Assembly: GCF_900269665.1 (NCBI RefSeq)
Contig: NZ_LT985361.1
Location: forward strand, 3,763,982-3,827,981
Reading direction: 5' to 3'
Source of the DNA: Nocardia suismassiliense
Lineage (GTDB): Bacteria > Actinomycetota > Actinomycetes > Mycobacteriales > Mycobacteriaceae
DNA: 64,000 nt
In this document: positions 52,401 to 64,000 of the stretch, one piece after another
Layout: every line of letters begins with the position of its first letter
Numbering within the stretch: the stretch's first letter is position 1
The notes under the pieces: model-generated
What the model was told of the DNA's origin: nothing
Databases searched by the model: none
Seen by the model: only the letters and a program-made list of their open reading frames with translations
Made by a program: the position numbers and the translations under genes

Positions 52401-54806
52401 GTCGCGCTCACCGACGTAGACGCCGGCGGCAGTAGGGCTTTCACCGTGCACTCCCGACTCGACGAAGACGAGTTCGGGTCCTGGACGCGGCACGCCACCG
52501 GCGTGCTGACCACGCAGGCTGAGGGGACTCCGGCTGGGTTGACCGACTGGCCACCCGCCGGGGCGGCCGCGGTCGATCTGGACAACGCCTACGCCCGGCT
52601 CGCCGAGCTCGGCTACGAGTACGGGCCCGCGTTCCAGGGGCTGCGCGCGGTGTGGCGCCAGGGGGCGGACCTGTTCGCCGAGGTCCGGCTGCCCGAGGAA
52701 CAGCACAGTGACGCAACACGATTCGGCATCCATCCCGCGCTGTTGGATGCGGTCCTGCACGCCCACGTGCTGACCGCCCCGGCCGAGCCGGGCCACATCC
52801 GACTGCCGTTCGGCTGGGCGGGCGCCGTGGCGCACGCGGTCGGGGTGACCGAGGTGCGGGCCAGGATCGCCGCCCTCGGCACGGACCGGATCGCGCTCAC
52901 CATCGCCGATCGCACCGGCGCCCCGGTCGCGACGATCGAATCGCTGTCGCTGCGCGGGGTGACCAAGGAACAGCTCGCCGAGACCGCGCAGCGGAGCGGC
53001 CAACCGCTGCTCGCCATGCACTGGCCGGCCCTCGCCCCGCCGACCGCGCCGAGTCCACCGTGGACCAGGGTGGCCGGCGACGATCTCGCGACCGCGGCGG
53101 GCGCCGAATACGCCGTGGTCGACATCCCGGTCGGACCGCACGGCATCGAGGCCGCGCACGCCGCGACCCGGCACGCGCTCGGCCTGGCCCGCGCGTGGCT
53201 CGCCGACGACCGTTTCGCCGACTCCCGGCTGGTCTTCGTGACCTCCGGCGCGGTCGCCGCCGGGCCGGGCGAGGACGTGCCCGCGCTGTCCGCCGCTCCG
53301 ATCTGGGGACTCATCCGATCCGCGCAGACCGAGCACCCCGGCCGCTTCGTGCTGGTGGATCTCGACGATGCGACCGCCGACCACGCGTTGTCCTCGGCGC
53401 TCGCCAGCGGCGAGCCGCAGGTCGCCGTGCGCAACGGTGAGCTACGGGTGCCGCGGGCGACCCGGGTGCCCGAGGCGGAACTCGCCGCGGCACCACAGCT
53501 CGATCCGGCGGGCACGGTCCTCATCGTCGGCGGAACCAGCGGGCTCGGTGGGCTTTTCGCCCGCCATCTGGTCGGCAGACACGGCGTGCGCAGGCTGCTG
53601 CTGTGCAGCCGCCGCGGCGCGCAGACCCCCGGGGTAGACGACCTGGTTACCGAGCTGACCGGACTCGGCGCCGAGGTGACGGTCGCGGCCGTCGACGTCG
53701 TGCACCGCGCCGCCCTCGCCGAACTCCTGGCCGGCATCCCGGCCGAGCATCCGCTGACCGCGGTCGTGCACACCGCGGCCGTGCTCGCCGACAGCACGAT
53801 GTCGGCGCTGACCGACGACGGCATCGACACCGTGTTCCGGCCCAAGGTCGATGCCGCTTGGCATCTGCACGAGCTGACCAAGGACAGCGACCTGGCCGCG
53901 TTCATCCTCTTCTCCTCGGTCTCCGGTCTCGTCGGCATGGCGGGCCAGGCCAACTACGCCGCCGCCAACACCTATCTCGACGCGCTCGCCGCACACCGCG
54001 TCGCCGCGGGACTGCCCGCGACGGCGCAGGCGTGGGGCCTGTGGGACGGGACGGTCGGTCTCGGCGGCACGCTGCGCGACGGCGACCTCGCCCGCTGGGC
54101 GCGCTTCGGCGTCACCCCGCTGACCCCGGACCAGGGCCTGGCGTTGTTCGACTCGGCACTGGGCAGCGCCGTCCCGCTGGTCGTGCCCGCCGCGCTGAAT
54201 ATGGCCGTGCTGCGCGACGGCGAGGAACCGCCGGTCATCTTCCGCGATCTGGTGCCCAAGCGCCGCCGGCGGACGGCCGGGTCGGGCGCGAAGACCGACG
54301 ATTCGACCGGGACCTGGCTCCGTGAGATCGCCGAGCTGGCCGAGGAAAGCCGTTCCGCGGCCATCTCGGACCTGGTCTGCGCGACCGTCGCGACCGCGCT
54401 CGGCTACACCGACCCCAAGGCCATCGAGCCCGATCGCGCGTTCACCGAACTCGGCGTCGACTCGCTGGCCGCGGTCGAACTCCGCAACCAGCTCGGCGCA
54501 CTGACCGGCCTGCGCTTGCCGAGCACGGTGGTCCTGGATTACCCCTCGGCCCAAGCGCTCACCGCTTTCCTGAGTGAGCGCGTCGCGGCCGAGCAGGCCC
54601 CCGCGGCCGATCCGATTCTGACCGGCCTCGACTCGGTGAAGGCGATGATCCAGGCCGCCGGTCCGGACGAACAGATCGTCGCGCGGCTACAGGAACTGCT
54701 GGAACTCGCGGGCGGCGGCGCGGACCGCGACGCCGAATCACACGAAGATCTGGCGTCGGCGAGCGACGAGGAACTGTTCGCCTTCATCGACGACGGCCGC
54801 GGGTGA
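46482..54806 (+). CDS. Modular type I PKS: KSQ loading module and extension module 1
   Basis: A 2774-residue protein. Loading module: KSQ (DTGQSSSL, Gln171 for Cys), AT with GHSQGE (Ser623) and YASH (723-726, methylmalonyl type), and ACP with GFDSRSS (Ser943). Module 1: KS (DTACSSS, Cys1172), AT (GHSVGE, Ser1622; HAFH 1722-1725, malonyl type), DH (HAIDGNVLVP, His1924; Asp2089), KR (GGTSGLG at 2350, Tyr2492, LAD motif, B-type) and ACP (GVDSLAA, Ser2661). A C-terminal docking tail ends DLASASDEELFAFID. KSQ domains decarboxylate the loaded unit, so the starter should be propionyl; module 1 adds two carbons and leaves a trans double bond. ATG 46482 has GGGAG 7 bases upstream; an in-frame start 75 bp earlier is not supported. 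Confidence 0.93.
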   Translation: MNRQSMDCDRIAVVGMSCRLPKAASPDAFWALLRDGASALDEAPKGRWTGTSTEPGVRRGGFLDEIGHFDAEFFGISPREAVSMDPQQRIVLELAWTALEDARIVADRLRAQATGVFVGSLRDDYAGLVNQHGAAAITEHTMTGVNRGVIANRVSYQLGLRGPSLTVDTGQSSSLVAVHLACESLRSGESTLAIAAGVNLNILAESALTEERFGGLSPDGECYTFDERANGFVRGEGAVVLVLKPLTAALADGDRIHGVLLGSAVNNDGATDGLTVPSAQAQELVVRTAHENAGIELDAVQYVELHGTGTPVGDPIEAAALGAALGTRRTTGTPLPVGSAKTNVGHLEGAAGIVGLLKVLLSMRHRRLPANRNFAAPNPRIPLAELNLAVQTELTPWPRPDRPLVAGVSSFGMGGTNCHLVVQDAPNATAPAAPIAVEEPAALPWILSGRSPAALRGQAQRLLTALEGADADPTRVSLSLIGDRAVFEHRAAVIGADRAELLSGLSALAGGDVVPGVVRSPSAGALARPRVVLLFPGQGHQWAGMALRLWASTPVFAESMTECARALGEFVDWELEEVLRATDGAAPLERVDVVQPVLFAVMVSLAKLWRSYGVVPDAVVGHSQGEIAAACVAGALSLRDAARVVALRAKLLTELAGQGGMASVWLRKDEVAERISPWAGRLSVAALNGPGSVVIAGEVAALEEFLAAATEDEVQTRRIAVDYASHSAQVEQIREELLAVLDGIEPQPTEIPFHSTVTGEVVAGTDLDAEYWYRNLRQTVHFEQIVDNLLSDERGAVFVEVSGHPMLAIGVAQTAEARGAEAVVVGSLRRGEDDPARFLSAVATAYVHGVAVDWTHAFPDTGVPHVDLPSYAFQRRRFWVGERTRAVTANGSDFAQRLAGADPAARRQALTELVRTHAAAVLEYPDTAQVADRKTFKDIGFDSRSSVELRNRLHDATGLRLPTSLLFDQPTPEALVRYLDAELVELPDIEQTPAPIAGTTDEPIAIVGMACRYPGGVESPADLWRLVAEGGDAISGFPVNRGWHDIHHPDPERPGKSYVSQGGFLHEADTFDAAFFGISPREALAMDPQQRLLLETAWQTLEGAGLDPETLRGSRTGVFIGAMASDYGPRMHDAPEHVEGHLLTGGTASVMSGRIAYQLGLLGPATTVDTACSSSVVALHLAIQSLRSGESTMAFAGGVTVMSTPGIFVEFSRQRGLATDGRCKPFAAAADGTSWAEGVGLLLVERLSDAQRNGHRILAVVRGSAVNSDGASNGLTAPNGPSQQRVIRAALADAGLTAADVDAVEAHGTGTTLGDPIEAEAIMATYGRAHTAERPLYLGSLKSNIGHAQAAAGVGGIIKMVEAIRHGVLPKTLHVDEPTPHVDWSTGAVELLTEARPWPATGAPARAAVSSFGISGTNAHVILERFDAEPAEAAAEPPSTSIPWSLSARDEDALHAQATRLRAFLADHPAAAPADVARTLHSRHAFERRAVITGRDNADLLAGLDALIHGAEAPNLVLGNARGVGSTAFLFAGQGAQHAGMGRELYAEFGAFADALDETCLELDRWLARPLREIIFADDGTEDAAPLHRTEYTQPALFAFEVALFRLLEQFGLTPDLLVGHSVGELTAGYVSGLFSLADAAKLIAARGRLMQAVRSGGAMIAVAAEELEMSRSLLGHELDIRIAAVNAPESVVISGDEGIAEFIAAGWAAQGRVTRRLRVSHAFHSPHMDEIVARFREVAEEVDFRTPALPIVSTLTGKLASVDELRSVDYWARQVSGTVRFLDAMRTLESQGVTHYLEVGPDATLAPMVRGGIESATAIIAPLRAGRAETESFLGGLATAYASGLPVDLAPVLPGAGQVELPTYAFHRERFWLAPRPKTDARGLGLAAAEHPLLATTVELAEAGGAVYTGRLSLEAMPWLADHAIDGNVLVPATAFLDLALSAGERVGAHRVDDLTLTAPLFLAGTDAVWIQVALTDVDAGGSRAFTVHSRLDEDEFGSWTRHATGVLTTQAEGTPAGLTDWPPAGAAAVDLDNAYARLAELGYEYGPAFQGLRAVWRQGADLFAEVRLPEEQHSDATRFGIHPALLDAVLHAHVLTAPAEPGHIRLPFGWAGAVAHAVGVTEVRARIAALGTDRIALTIADRTGAPVATIESLSLRGVTKEQLAETAQRSGQPLLAMHWPALAPPTAPSPPWTRVAGDDLATAAGAEYAVVDIPVGPHGIEAAHAATRHALGLARAWLADDRFADSRLVFVTSGAVAAGPGEDVPALSAAPIWGLIRSAQTEHPGRFVLVDLDDATADHALSSALASGEPQVAVRNGELRVPRATRVPEAELAAAPQLDPAGTVLIVGGTSGLGGLFARHLVGRHGVRRLLLCSRRGAQTPGVDDLVTELTGLGAEVTVAAVDVVHRAALAELLAGIPAEHPLTAVVHTAAVLADSTMSALTDDGIDTVFRPKVDAAWHLHELTKDSDLAAFILFSSVSGLVGMAGQANYAAANTYLDALAAHRVAAGLPATAQAWGLWDGTVGLGGTLRDGDLARWARFGVTPLTPDQGLALFDSALGSAVPLVVPAALNMAVLRDGEEPPVIFRDLVPKRRRRTAGSGAKTDDSTGTWLREIAELAEESRSAAISDLVCATVATALGYTDPKAIEPDRAFTELGVDSLAAVELRNQLGALTGLRLPSTVVLDYPSAQALTAFLSERVAAEQAPAADPILTGLDSVKAMIQAAGPDEQIVARLQELLELAGGGADRDAESHEDLASASDEELFAFIDDGRG

Positions 54807-54873
54807 ACCGCTGTGCCGCAACGGATTATGCGCTCGCATCGCAACTTGACTGAGCACCGGAGGTTGGAAGCAC

Positions 54874-57800
54874 GTGGCTGACGAGAAAGAACTGCGGGAG
54901 TACCTGCGCAAGGCCATCGCCGACGCGCGGGACGCGCGCAAACGCGTGCGCGAGATGGAGGATCGGGAGCGCGAGCCGATCGCCATCATCGGCATGGCCT
55001 GCCGCTTCCCCGGCGGGGTGCACACGCCCGACGACCTCTGGCGATTGGTGGACGACGGCGTCGACGCCATCTCCGAGTTCCCCACCGACCGCGGCTGGGA
55101 AGACCTGGCCGACCTGTTCGACACCGACCCGGACAAGGCGGGCAAGTCCTATGTGCGGCACGGCGGCTTCATCGACGACGTGACCGGCTTCGACCCCGAG
55201 TTCTTCGGCATGTCGCCGCGTGAGGCCCTCGCCGCCGACCCGCAGCAGCGCCTGCTGCTGGAGAACACCTGGGAGGCGATGGAGAGCGCGGGGATCGTGC
55301 CCGCGAGCCTGCGCGGCACGCGGACCGGCGTATTCGTCGGCCAGATGTACCACGACTACGGTGCACGGCCCGACCTGCCCAAGGAGGGCTTCGAGGCCTA
55401 CATGACCAGCGGCAGCATGGGCAGCATGGCCGCGGGCCGGGCGGCCTACACCTTCGGCCTGGAGGGCCCGACGGTCGCGGTGGACACCGCGTGCTCGTCC
55501 TCGCTGGTCGCCATGCACCTCGCCGCGAACGCGCTGCGCCGGGGCGAATGCGAGCTGGCCTTCGCCGGCGGCATGACGGTGATCTCGACCTCGTTGCCGT
55601 TCAAGGAGTTCAGCAGGCAGCGGGCGTTGTCCCCGGACGGTCGCTGCAAGTCGTTCGCGGCCGCCGCGGACGGCACGGCGTGGGCCGAGGGCGTCGGCAT
55701 CCTGCTGCTGGAGCGGCTGTCCGAGGCCGAGCGCAACGGGCATCGCATCTACGCCGTGCTGCGCGGTTCGGCCGTCAACCAGGACGGCGCCTCGAACGGC
55801 CTCACCGCGCCGAACGGTCCCGCGCAGGAGAACGTGATCCGGCAGGCGCTGGCGAGCGCAGGCCTGCAACCGCACGAGGTGGACGCGGTCGAGGCGCACG
55901 GCACCGGCACCAAGCTCGGCGACCCGATCGAGGCGCAGGCCATCCTGTCGACCTACGGTCAGGGCCGGGCGGAGGGCCTGCCGCTGTGGCTCGGTTCGAT
56001 GAAATCCAATATCGGTCACGCCCAAGCCGCCGCCGGCGTCGGTGGCGTGATCAAGATGGTCCAGGCGATCCGGCAGGGCAAGCTGCCGCGCACCCTGCAC
56101 GTCGACGCGCCGTCGCCGCACGTGGATTGGGAGTCCGGCGCGGTCGAGCTGCTGACCGAGCCGAGGGACTGGCCGCAGACCGGTGCGCCGCGCCGGGCCG
56201 CGGTGTCCTCGTTCGGGCTCGGCGGCACGAACGCGCACGTGATCTTGGAGCAGGCGCCGGAGCCCGCGCCGGTCACGGTCGAGCGCACCGCCCCGGCCAC
56301 CGTGCCGTGGGTGCTGTCCGCGCGGACCGCCGACGGGCTGCGGGATCAGGCGCGCAAGTTGCGGGCCTTCGTCGACGAGCGCGAGCCGGACATCGCCGAT
56401 GTGGCATGGACTCTCGCGACCGGACGCGCGGTGCTGTCGCACCGGGTCGTGGTGACCGGGCAGGACCGCGACGACTTCCGGCGCGCACTCGGCACCGTCG
56501 AGGCCGGGCACCCCGGTCGCGGCGTGGCCTGGGTCGAGAAGTCCCGCACGGGCAGGCTGGCGTTCCTGCTGACCGGTCAGGGCGCCCAGCGACTCGGCAT
56601 GGGCCGCGAGCTCTACGGTTCGTCGCCGGTGTTCGCGGCCGCGTTGGACGCGGTGAGCGCGCAGCTGGACCGCGCGCTCGAACGTCCTTTGCAGGCAGTG
56701 CTTTTCGCGCCGGAGGGTTCCGCGGACTCGGCGCTGCTGGATCAGACCGCGTACGCCCAGGCCGCGTTGTTCGCGGTGGAGACGGCGCTGTTCCGGCTCG
56801 TCGAATCCTGGGGTGTGCGACCGGATTTCCTGCTGGGCCACTCGATCGGGGAGGTCACCGCGGCGCATCTGGCCGGTGTGCTGGATCTGCCGGACGCCTG
56901 CCGCCTGGTGGCGGCGCGCGGCCGGTTGATGCAGGCGGCGCGCGAGGGTGGCGCCATGGTCGCGATCCAGGCGAGCGAGGACGAGATCAAGGCCTCGCTG
57001 GCCGGCGTCGCGGACCGGGTGTCGATCGCGGGTATCAACGGCCCACGGTCCGTGGTGATCTCCGGCGACGAGGACGTCGTCGAGCGGATCGCGGGTGAAT
57101 GGCGGAACCGGGGGAGCAAGGCCAAACGGCTCACGGTGAGTCATGCGTTCCACTCGCCGCACATGGATGAGGTGCTCGCCGAATTCGAGGCGGTGGCAAA
57201 GTCGGTGCGGTTCGGTGCGCCGCGAATTCCGGTCGTGTCCAACGTGACCGGCGGGCTGGCGACCGAGGAGCAGTTGCGTTCGCCGGGGTACTGGGCTCGG
57301 CACATCCGCGCGGGCGTCCGGTTCCTCGACGGCGTGCGGACCCTCGAAAACGAAGGTGTCACCGACTATTTGGAACTCGGCCCGGACGGCGTGCTGAGCG
57401 CGCTCGTCCCGGGGTGCCTGACCGGTGCGCCGGGGTCGGCGCTGCCGATGTTGCGGGCGAACAGGTCCGAGGACGACACCGTGGCGACGGTCCTCGGGTC
57501 CCTGCACGCCAGGGGCAAGGTCGTGGACTGGTCCGCGGTGCTGCCCGGCGCCACCCGGATCGAACTGCCGACCTACGCCTTCCAGCGTCAGCGCTACTGG
57601 CTGGAACAGCAGCATCGGCCCGCCGACGCCGTCGGCCTCGGCCTCGCCCAGGCCGGTCATCCGCTGCTCGGCGCGGCCGTGCGGCTCGCGGGCGAGGACG
57701 GCGTGCTGTGCACCGGCCGCGTCTCCCTGCACACCCACCCGTGGCTCGCCGACCATGCCATCTGGGGTTCGGTGCTGGTCCCCGGCACCGCGTTGCTCGA

Positions 57801-60378
57801 GCTCGCGCTCCGTGCGGGCGCCGAGGTCGGCCACACCCGGATCGACGAACTCACGTTGGCCGCACCGCTGGTGCTGCCCGAAACCGGCGGCGTCCAGTTG
57901 CAGGTGCGGGTCGGCGCTGCGGACGAGACCGGCGCTCGACCGGTCACCGTGCATTCGCGCTGGGACGATGCCGACGCCGAGTGGAGTCAGCACGCGAGCG
58001 GCCTGCTCACCGCGGCAGAGCCGAGCACCGCGGCGGCCGCGGCCGAGTTCCTGACCTGGCCGCCCGCCGACGCCGTCGAGGCCGAACTCGACGACATCTA
58101 CCCGAGCCTGACCGAGCGCGGTTACGCCTACGGCCCCGCGTTCCAAGGGTTGCGCCGAGCCTGGCGCCGCGGCGACGACATCTTCGCCGAAGTCGCACTG
58201 CCCGAGGCGATGCACACCGACACCGACCGGTTCCTGGTCCACCCGGCGCTGCTGGACGCCGCACTGCATCCGCTGCTGCCCGGCGTACTCGGCGACGACG
58301 GCGACGCCAGACTGCCCTTCGCCTGGAGCGGCGCGCGACTGCGCGCAGGCAACACCACGGTGCTCCGGGTCCGGCTCACCGTCACCGGCTCCACGCTCGC
58401 ACTGGTCGCCGCCGACGAGGCGGGAACCATTGTCGCCGAGGTCGATTCGCTCGCGCTGCGGCCACTCAACAGGGACGCGCTGTCCCAGGCGAACGGCATC
58501 CTGCGCGACGGTCAGTTCCGGGTGGACTGGACGCCGCTGGACGGCTTCGACGCGGCCGAGACCGGCGACTGGGCCGTGCTCGGCGAGGACCCGCGCCTGC
58601 TCAGCAACGGCGCCGTCGTCTACCCCTACGCCGACCTCGCCGCGCTGGCCGCCGCGCTCGACCGAGGCGTGAAAGCGCCTCCCGCGCTGCTGCTTCCGCT
58701 CGATCCGCGCGACACCGACGACGTGCCCGCCGCGGTACACGAGGCGTTGCGCGAGACGCTGCGCCTGACCGCGGCCTTCCTCGCCGAGGACCGTTTCGCC
58801 GACACCAGGCTGGTCGTGCTGACCACCGGCGCGATCGCCGCGGGCGAGGAGGACGTCACCGATCTCGGCCACGCCGGCGTCTGGGGCATGCTGCGCTCGG
58901 CGCAGGCCGAACACCCCGGCCGGATCATCCTGGTAGACGCCGATACCGCCGACACCGTCCTGCCCGCCGGTCTGGCGAGCGGCGCCGAACCGCAGCTCGC
59001 GCTGCGCGGCGACGCCCTCCTGGTGCCCCGGCTCGCCCGCGTCACGGCGACCGAGGAACACAAGACGAGCTGGGATCGCGGCACGGTGCTGATCACCGGC
59101 GCCACCGGCACACTCGGCGCGGTACTGGCCCGCCACCTCGTCACCGAGCACGGCGCGCGGGACCTGCTGCTGCTGTCCCGCCGCGGCTCGGACGCGCCCG
59201 GCGCCGCCGAAATGCGCGCCGAGCTCACCGATCTCGGCGCGACCGTGACCATCGCCGCCTGCGATGTCACCGACCGGGACGCCCTGGCCGGCGTGCTCGC
59301 GGCGATCCCGGCCGAGCGGCCGCTGACCGCCGTCGTGCACACCGCCGGTGTGCTCGACGACAGCGTGCTCACCGCACTCACCGAGGATCAGCTCGACCGG
59401 GTGCTGCGGCCGAAGGTCGACGCGGCCTGGCACCTGCACGAACTCACCCGCGAGCTGGACCTGTCGGCCTTCGTGCTGTACTCCTCGCTCGCCGGGCTGC
59501 TCGGCACGGCGGGCCAGGCCAACTACGCGGCGGGCAACACCTTCCTCGACGCCCTCGCGCAGCACCGTCGCGCGCAGGGCCTGCCCGCGGTGTCGCTGGC
59601 CTGGGGCCTGTGGGAGGAGACCAGCGCGATCAGTGGGACGCTCAGCGAGGTCGACCGTAAACGCCTGGCGCGCAGCGGTGTTCTTGCGCTGTCCGCCCGC
59701 GACGCGATGACCCTCTTCGACGCCGCACCCGCCTCGGGTGCCGCGGTGCTGGCGATGACCAGACTCGACACGGCCACCCTGCGCACCAGGAGCGAGCAGC
59801 CCCCGGTCCTGCTGCGCGGCCTGATCCGGACGAAGCAGCGCACCGCTGAAACCACCAGCGACGCAGGCGGACCCGACCTCGCGACCCGGCTGGCCGGGCT
59901 GTCCGAGGACGACCGGAGCCGGACGCTCGTCGAACTCGTCTGCGCCCAGATCGCGTCCGTGCTCGGGCACAGCGACGCGAAGAGCGTCGAACCCGACCGC
60001 CCCTTCCAGGAGCTGGGTTTCGACTCGCTGACCGCGGTCGAGCTGCGCAATCAACTCGGCGCCGTCAGTGGGGTGCGGCTGCCGAGCACGGTGGTCTTCG
60101 ACTATCCGTCGGCCGGCGCGCTGGCCGGCTACCTCGGGGAACAGATTGTGGTCGAGCAGGTTTCGGCCGCCGAGCCGATCCTGGCCGGCCTCGACTCGGT
60201 GAAGTCGATGCTGACCGCGATCGACGGGGACGAGAACGCGCTGGAACAGATCACCGCGCGGCTACAGGAACTGTTGGAACTGTCCGGAAAGGGCAGCGGA
60301 CGGGACGCCGAGCAGAACGAGGACCTGGCGTCCGCGAGCGACGAGGAGCTCTTTGCCTTCGTCGACGGCACCGACTGA
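54874..60378 (+). CDS. Modular type I PKS: extension module 2 (KS-AT-DH-KR-ACP)
   Basis: An 1834-residue single-module protein. An N-terminal coiled-coil docking helix (about 1-32, VADEKELREYL) precedes KS (Cys207 in DTACSSS), AT (GHSIGE, Ser657; HAFH 757-760, malonyl type), DH (HAIWGSVLVP, His961; Asp1128), KR (GATGTLGA at 1409, LDD, Tyr1551, B-type) and ACP (GFDSLT, Ser1718). The docking tail ends DLASASDEELFAFVD. All catalytic residues are intact, so it should add malonyl and leave a second conjugated trans double bond. It starts with GTG, ten bases after GGAGG, 67 bp after the first PKS gene, and is followed 18 bp later by the third. Confidence 0.93.
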   Translation: MADEKELREYLRKAIADARDARKRVREMEDREREPIAIIGMACRFPGGVHTPDDLWRLVDDGVDAISEFPTDRGWEDLADLFDTDPDKAGKSYVRHGGFIDDVTGFDPEFFGMSPREALAADPQQRLLLENTWEAMESAGIVPASLRGTRTGVFVGQMYHDYGARPDLPKEGFEAYMTSGSMGSMAAGRAAYTFGLEGPTVAVDTACSSSLVAMHLAANALRRGECELAFAGGMTVISTSLPFKEFSRQRALSPDGRCKSFAAAADGTAWAEGVGILLLERLSEAERNGHRIYAVLRGSAVNQDGASNGLTAPNGPAQENVIRQALASAGLQPHEVDAVEAHGTGTKLGDPIEAQAILSTYGQGRAEGLPLWLGSMKSNIGHAQAAAGVGGVIKMVQAIRQGKLPRTLHVDAPSPHVDWESGAVELLTEPRDWPQTGAPRRAAVSSFGLGGTNAHVILEQAPEPAPVTVERTAPATVPWVLSARTADGLRDQARKLRAFVDEREPDIADVAWTLATGRAVLSHRVVVTGQDRDDFRRALGTVEAGHPGRGVAWVEKSRTGRLAFLLTGQGAQRLGMGRELYGSSPVFAAALDAVSAQLDRALERPLQAVLFAPEGSADSALLDQTAYAQAALFAVETALFRLVESWGVRPDFLLGHSIGEVTAAHLAGVLDLPDACRLVAARGRLMQAAREGGAMVAIQASEDEIKASLAGVADRVSIAGINGPRSVVISGDEDVVERIAGEWRNRGSKAKRLTVSHAFHSPHMDEVLAEFEAVAKSVRFGAPRIPVVSNVTGGLATEEQLRSPGYWARHIRAGVRFLDGVRTLENEGVTDYLELGPDGVLSALVPGCLTGAPGSALPMLRANRSEDDTVATVLGSLHARGKVVDWSAVLPGATRIELPTYAFQRQRYWLEQQHRPADAVGLGLAQAGHPLLGAAVRLAGEDGVLCTGRVSLHTHPWLADHAIWGSVLVPGTALLELALRAGAEVGHTRIDELTLAAPLVLPETGGVQLQVRVGAADETGARPVTVHSRWDDADAEWSQHASGLLTAAEPSTAAAAAEFLTWPPADAVEAELDDIYPSLTERGYAYGPAFQGLRRAWRRGDDIFAEVALPEAMHTDTDRFLVHPALLDAALHPLLPGVLGDDGDARLPFAWSGARLRAGNTTVLRVRLTVTGSTLALVAADEAGTIVAEVDSLALRPLNRDALSQANGILRDGQFRVDWTPLDGFDAAETGDWAVLGEDPRLLSNGAVVYPYADLAALAAALDRGVKAPPALLLPLDPRDTDDVPAAVHEALRETLRLTAAFLAEDRFADTRLVVLTTGAIAAGEEDVTDLGHAGVWGMLRSAQAEHPGRIILVDADTADTVLPAGLASGAEPQLALRGDALLVPRLARVTATEEHKTSWDRGTVLITGATGTLGAVLARHLVTEHGARDLLLLSRRGSDAPGAAEMRAELTDLGATVTIAACDVTDRDALAGVLAAIPAERPLTAVVHTAGVLDDSVLTALTEDQLDRVLRPKVDAAWHLHELTRELDLSAFVLYSSLAGLLGTAGQANYAAGNTFLDALAQHRRAQGLPAVSLAWGLWEETSAISGTLSEVDRKRLARSGVLALSARDAMTLFDAAPASGAAVLAMTRLDTATLRTRSEQPPVLLRGLIRTKQRTAETTSDAGGPDLATRLAGLSEDDRSRTLVELVCAQIASVLGHSDAKSVEPDRPFQELGFDSLTAVELRNQLGAVSGVRLPSTVVFDYPSAGALAGYLGEQIVVEQVSAAEPILAGLDSVKSMLTAIDGDENALEQITARLQELLELSGKGSGRDAEQNEDLASASDEELFAFVDGTD

Positions 60379-60396
60379 TCATGGATAGAGGAACTC

Positions 60397-64000
<3,604 letters not shown>

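Noticed and set aside
49362..53384. A 1340-residue minus-strand frame across the first PKS gene
   Set aside because: Antisense to intact AT, DH and KR domains, without recognisable motifs or ribosome site.
54826..60054. A 1742-residue open frame on the minus strand across the second PKS gene
   Set aside because: It is the antisense shadow of a GC-rich coding strand: composition is His/Arg/Gly/Val rich with no domain, while the plus strand has a complete PKS module.

Overview
The window is high-GC actinobacterial DNA, most likely from Nocardia or a close mycolic-acid relative. Supporting evidence is a secreted antigen-85-like mycolyltransferase (19914-20945), a divergent PknH-like kinase / EmbR-like regulator pair (1054-3533), many secreted or membrane proteins with actinobacterial signal regions, and dense catabolic genes next to a polyketide locus. 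No tRNA, rRNA, CRISPR array or complete insertion sequence was seen.

Positions 1-25.3 kb are housekeeping and accessory genes in short operons: the tail of an enoyl-CoA hydratase, a PAS protein, the kinase/EmbR-like pair, an unusual ACP-GNAT fusion translationally coupled to a small secreted cysteine protein, an FAD monooxygenase, a PucR-type regulator, a secreted lipase, an acetoacetyl-CoA synthetase plus MHS-family transporter, a HAD phosphatase, a TetR / metallo-beta-lactamase-fold hydrolase / M19 dipeptidase group with a clear operator, a Gfo/Idh oxidoreductase divergent from a WYL regulator across an 11-bp inverted repeat, the mycolyltransferase, a methyltransferase, an EEP-family hydrolase and an MpaB-type oxygenase.

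Positions 25.2-40.1 kb (minus strand) hold a tight seven-gene operon with several overlapping stops and starts: SDR, asparagine-synthase-like amidotransferase, AT-ACP, a 1936-residue synthase, a P450, a KR-DH protein and a second P450. The synthase reads as FabL-type enoyl reductase, ketosynthase, cysteine-less chain-length-factor-like ketosynthase, ketoreductase and dehydratase. Together these look like a PUFA-synthase-like iterative system with its reducing domains on three proteins, followed by amidation and oxidation. My inference is an oxidised, amidated lipid or polyene. A TesB-like thioesterase is divergent from it at 40.4 kb.

Positions 42.2-46.1 kb hold the regulators: a SARP with a cyclase-like domain and an ATPase domain, a siderophore-interacting-type flavin reductase, and a TetR regulator. 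From 46.5 kb to the window end on the plus strand are three collinear modular type I PKS genes. The first has a KSQ loading module (methylmalonyl-type AT) and extension module 1 (KS-AT-DH-KR-ACP), the second is module 2 (same domains), and the third is module 3, which runs off the end and has a visibly decayed DH. The expected early chain is propionyl, then a 2-enoyl, then a 2,4-dienoyl, then probably a beta-hydroxy unit. A promoter plus a two-hairpin, T-tailed leader lies directly before the first PKS gene. Whether the iterative operon and the modular PKS make one hybrid product or two separate ones is the main open question.
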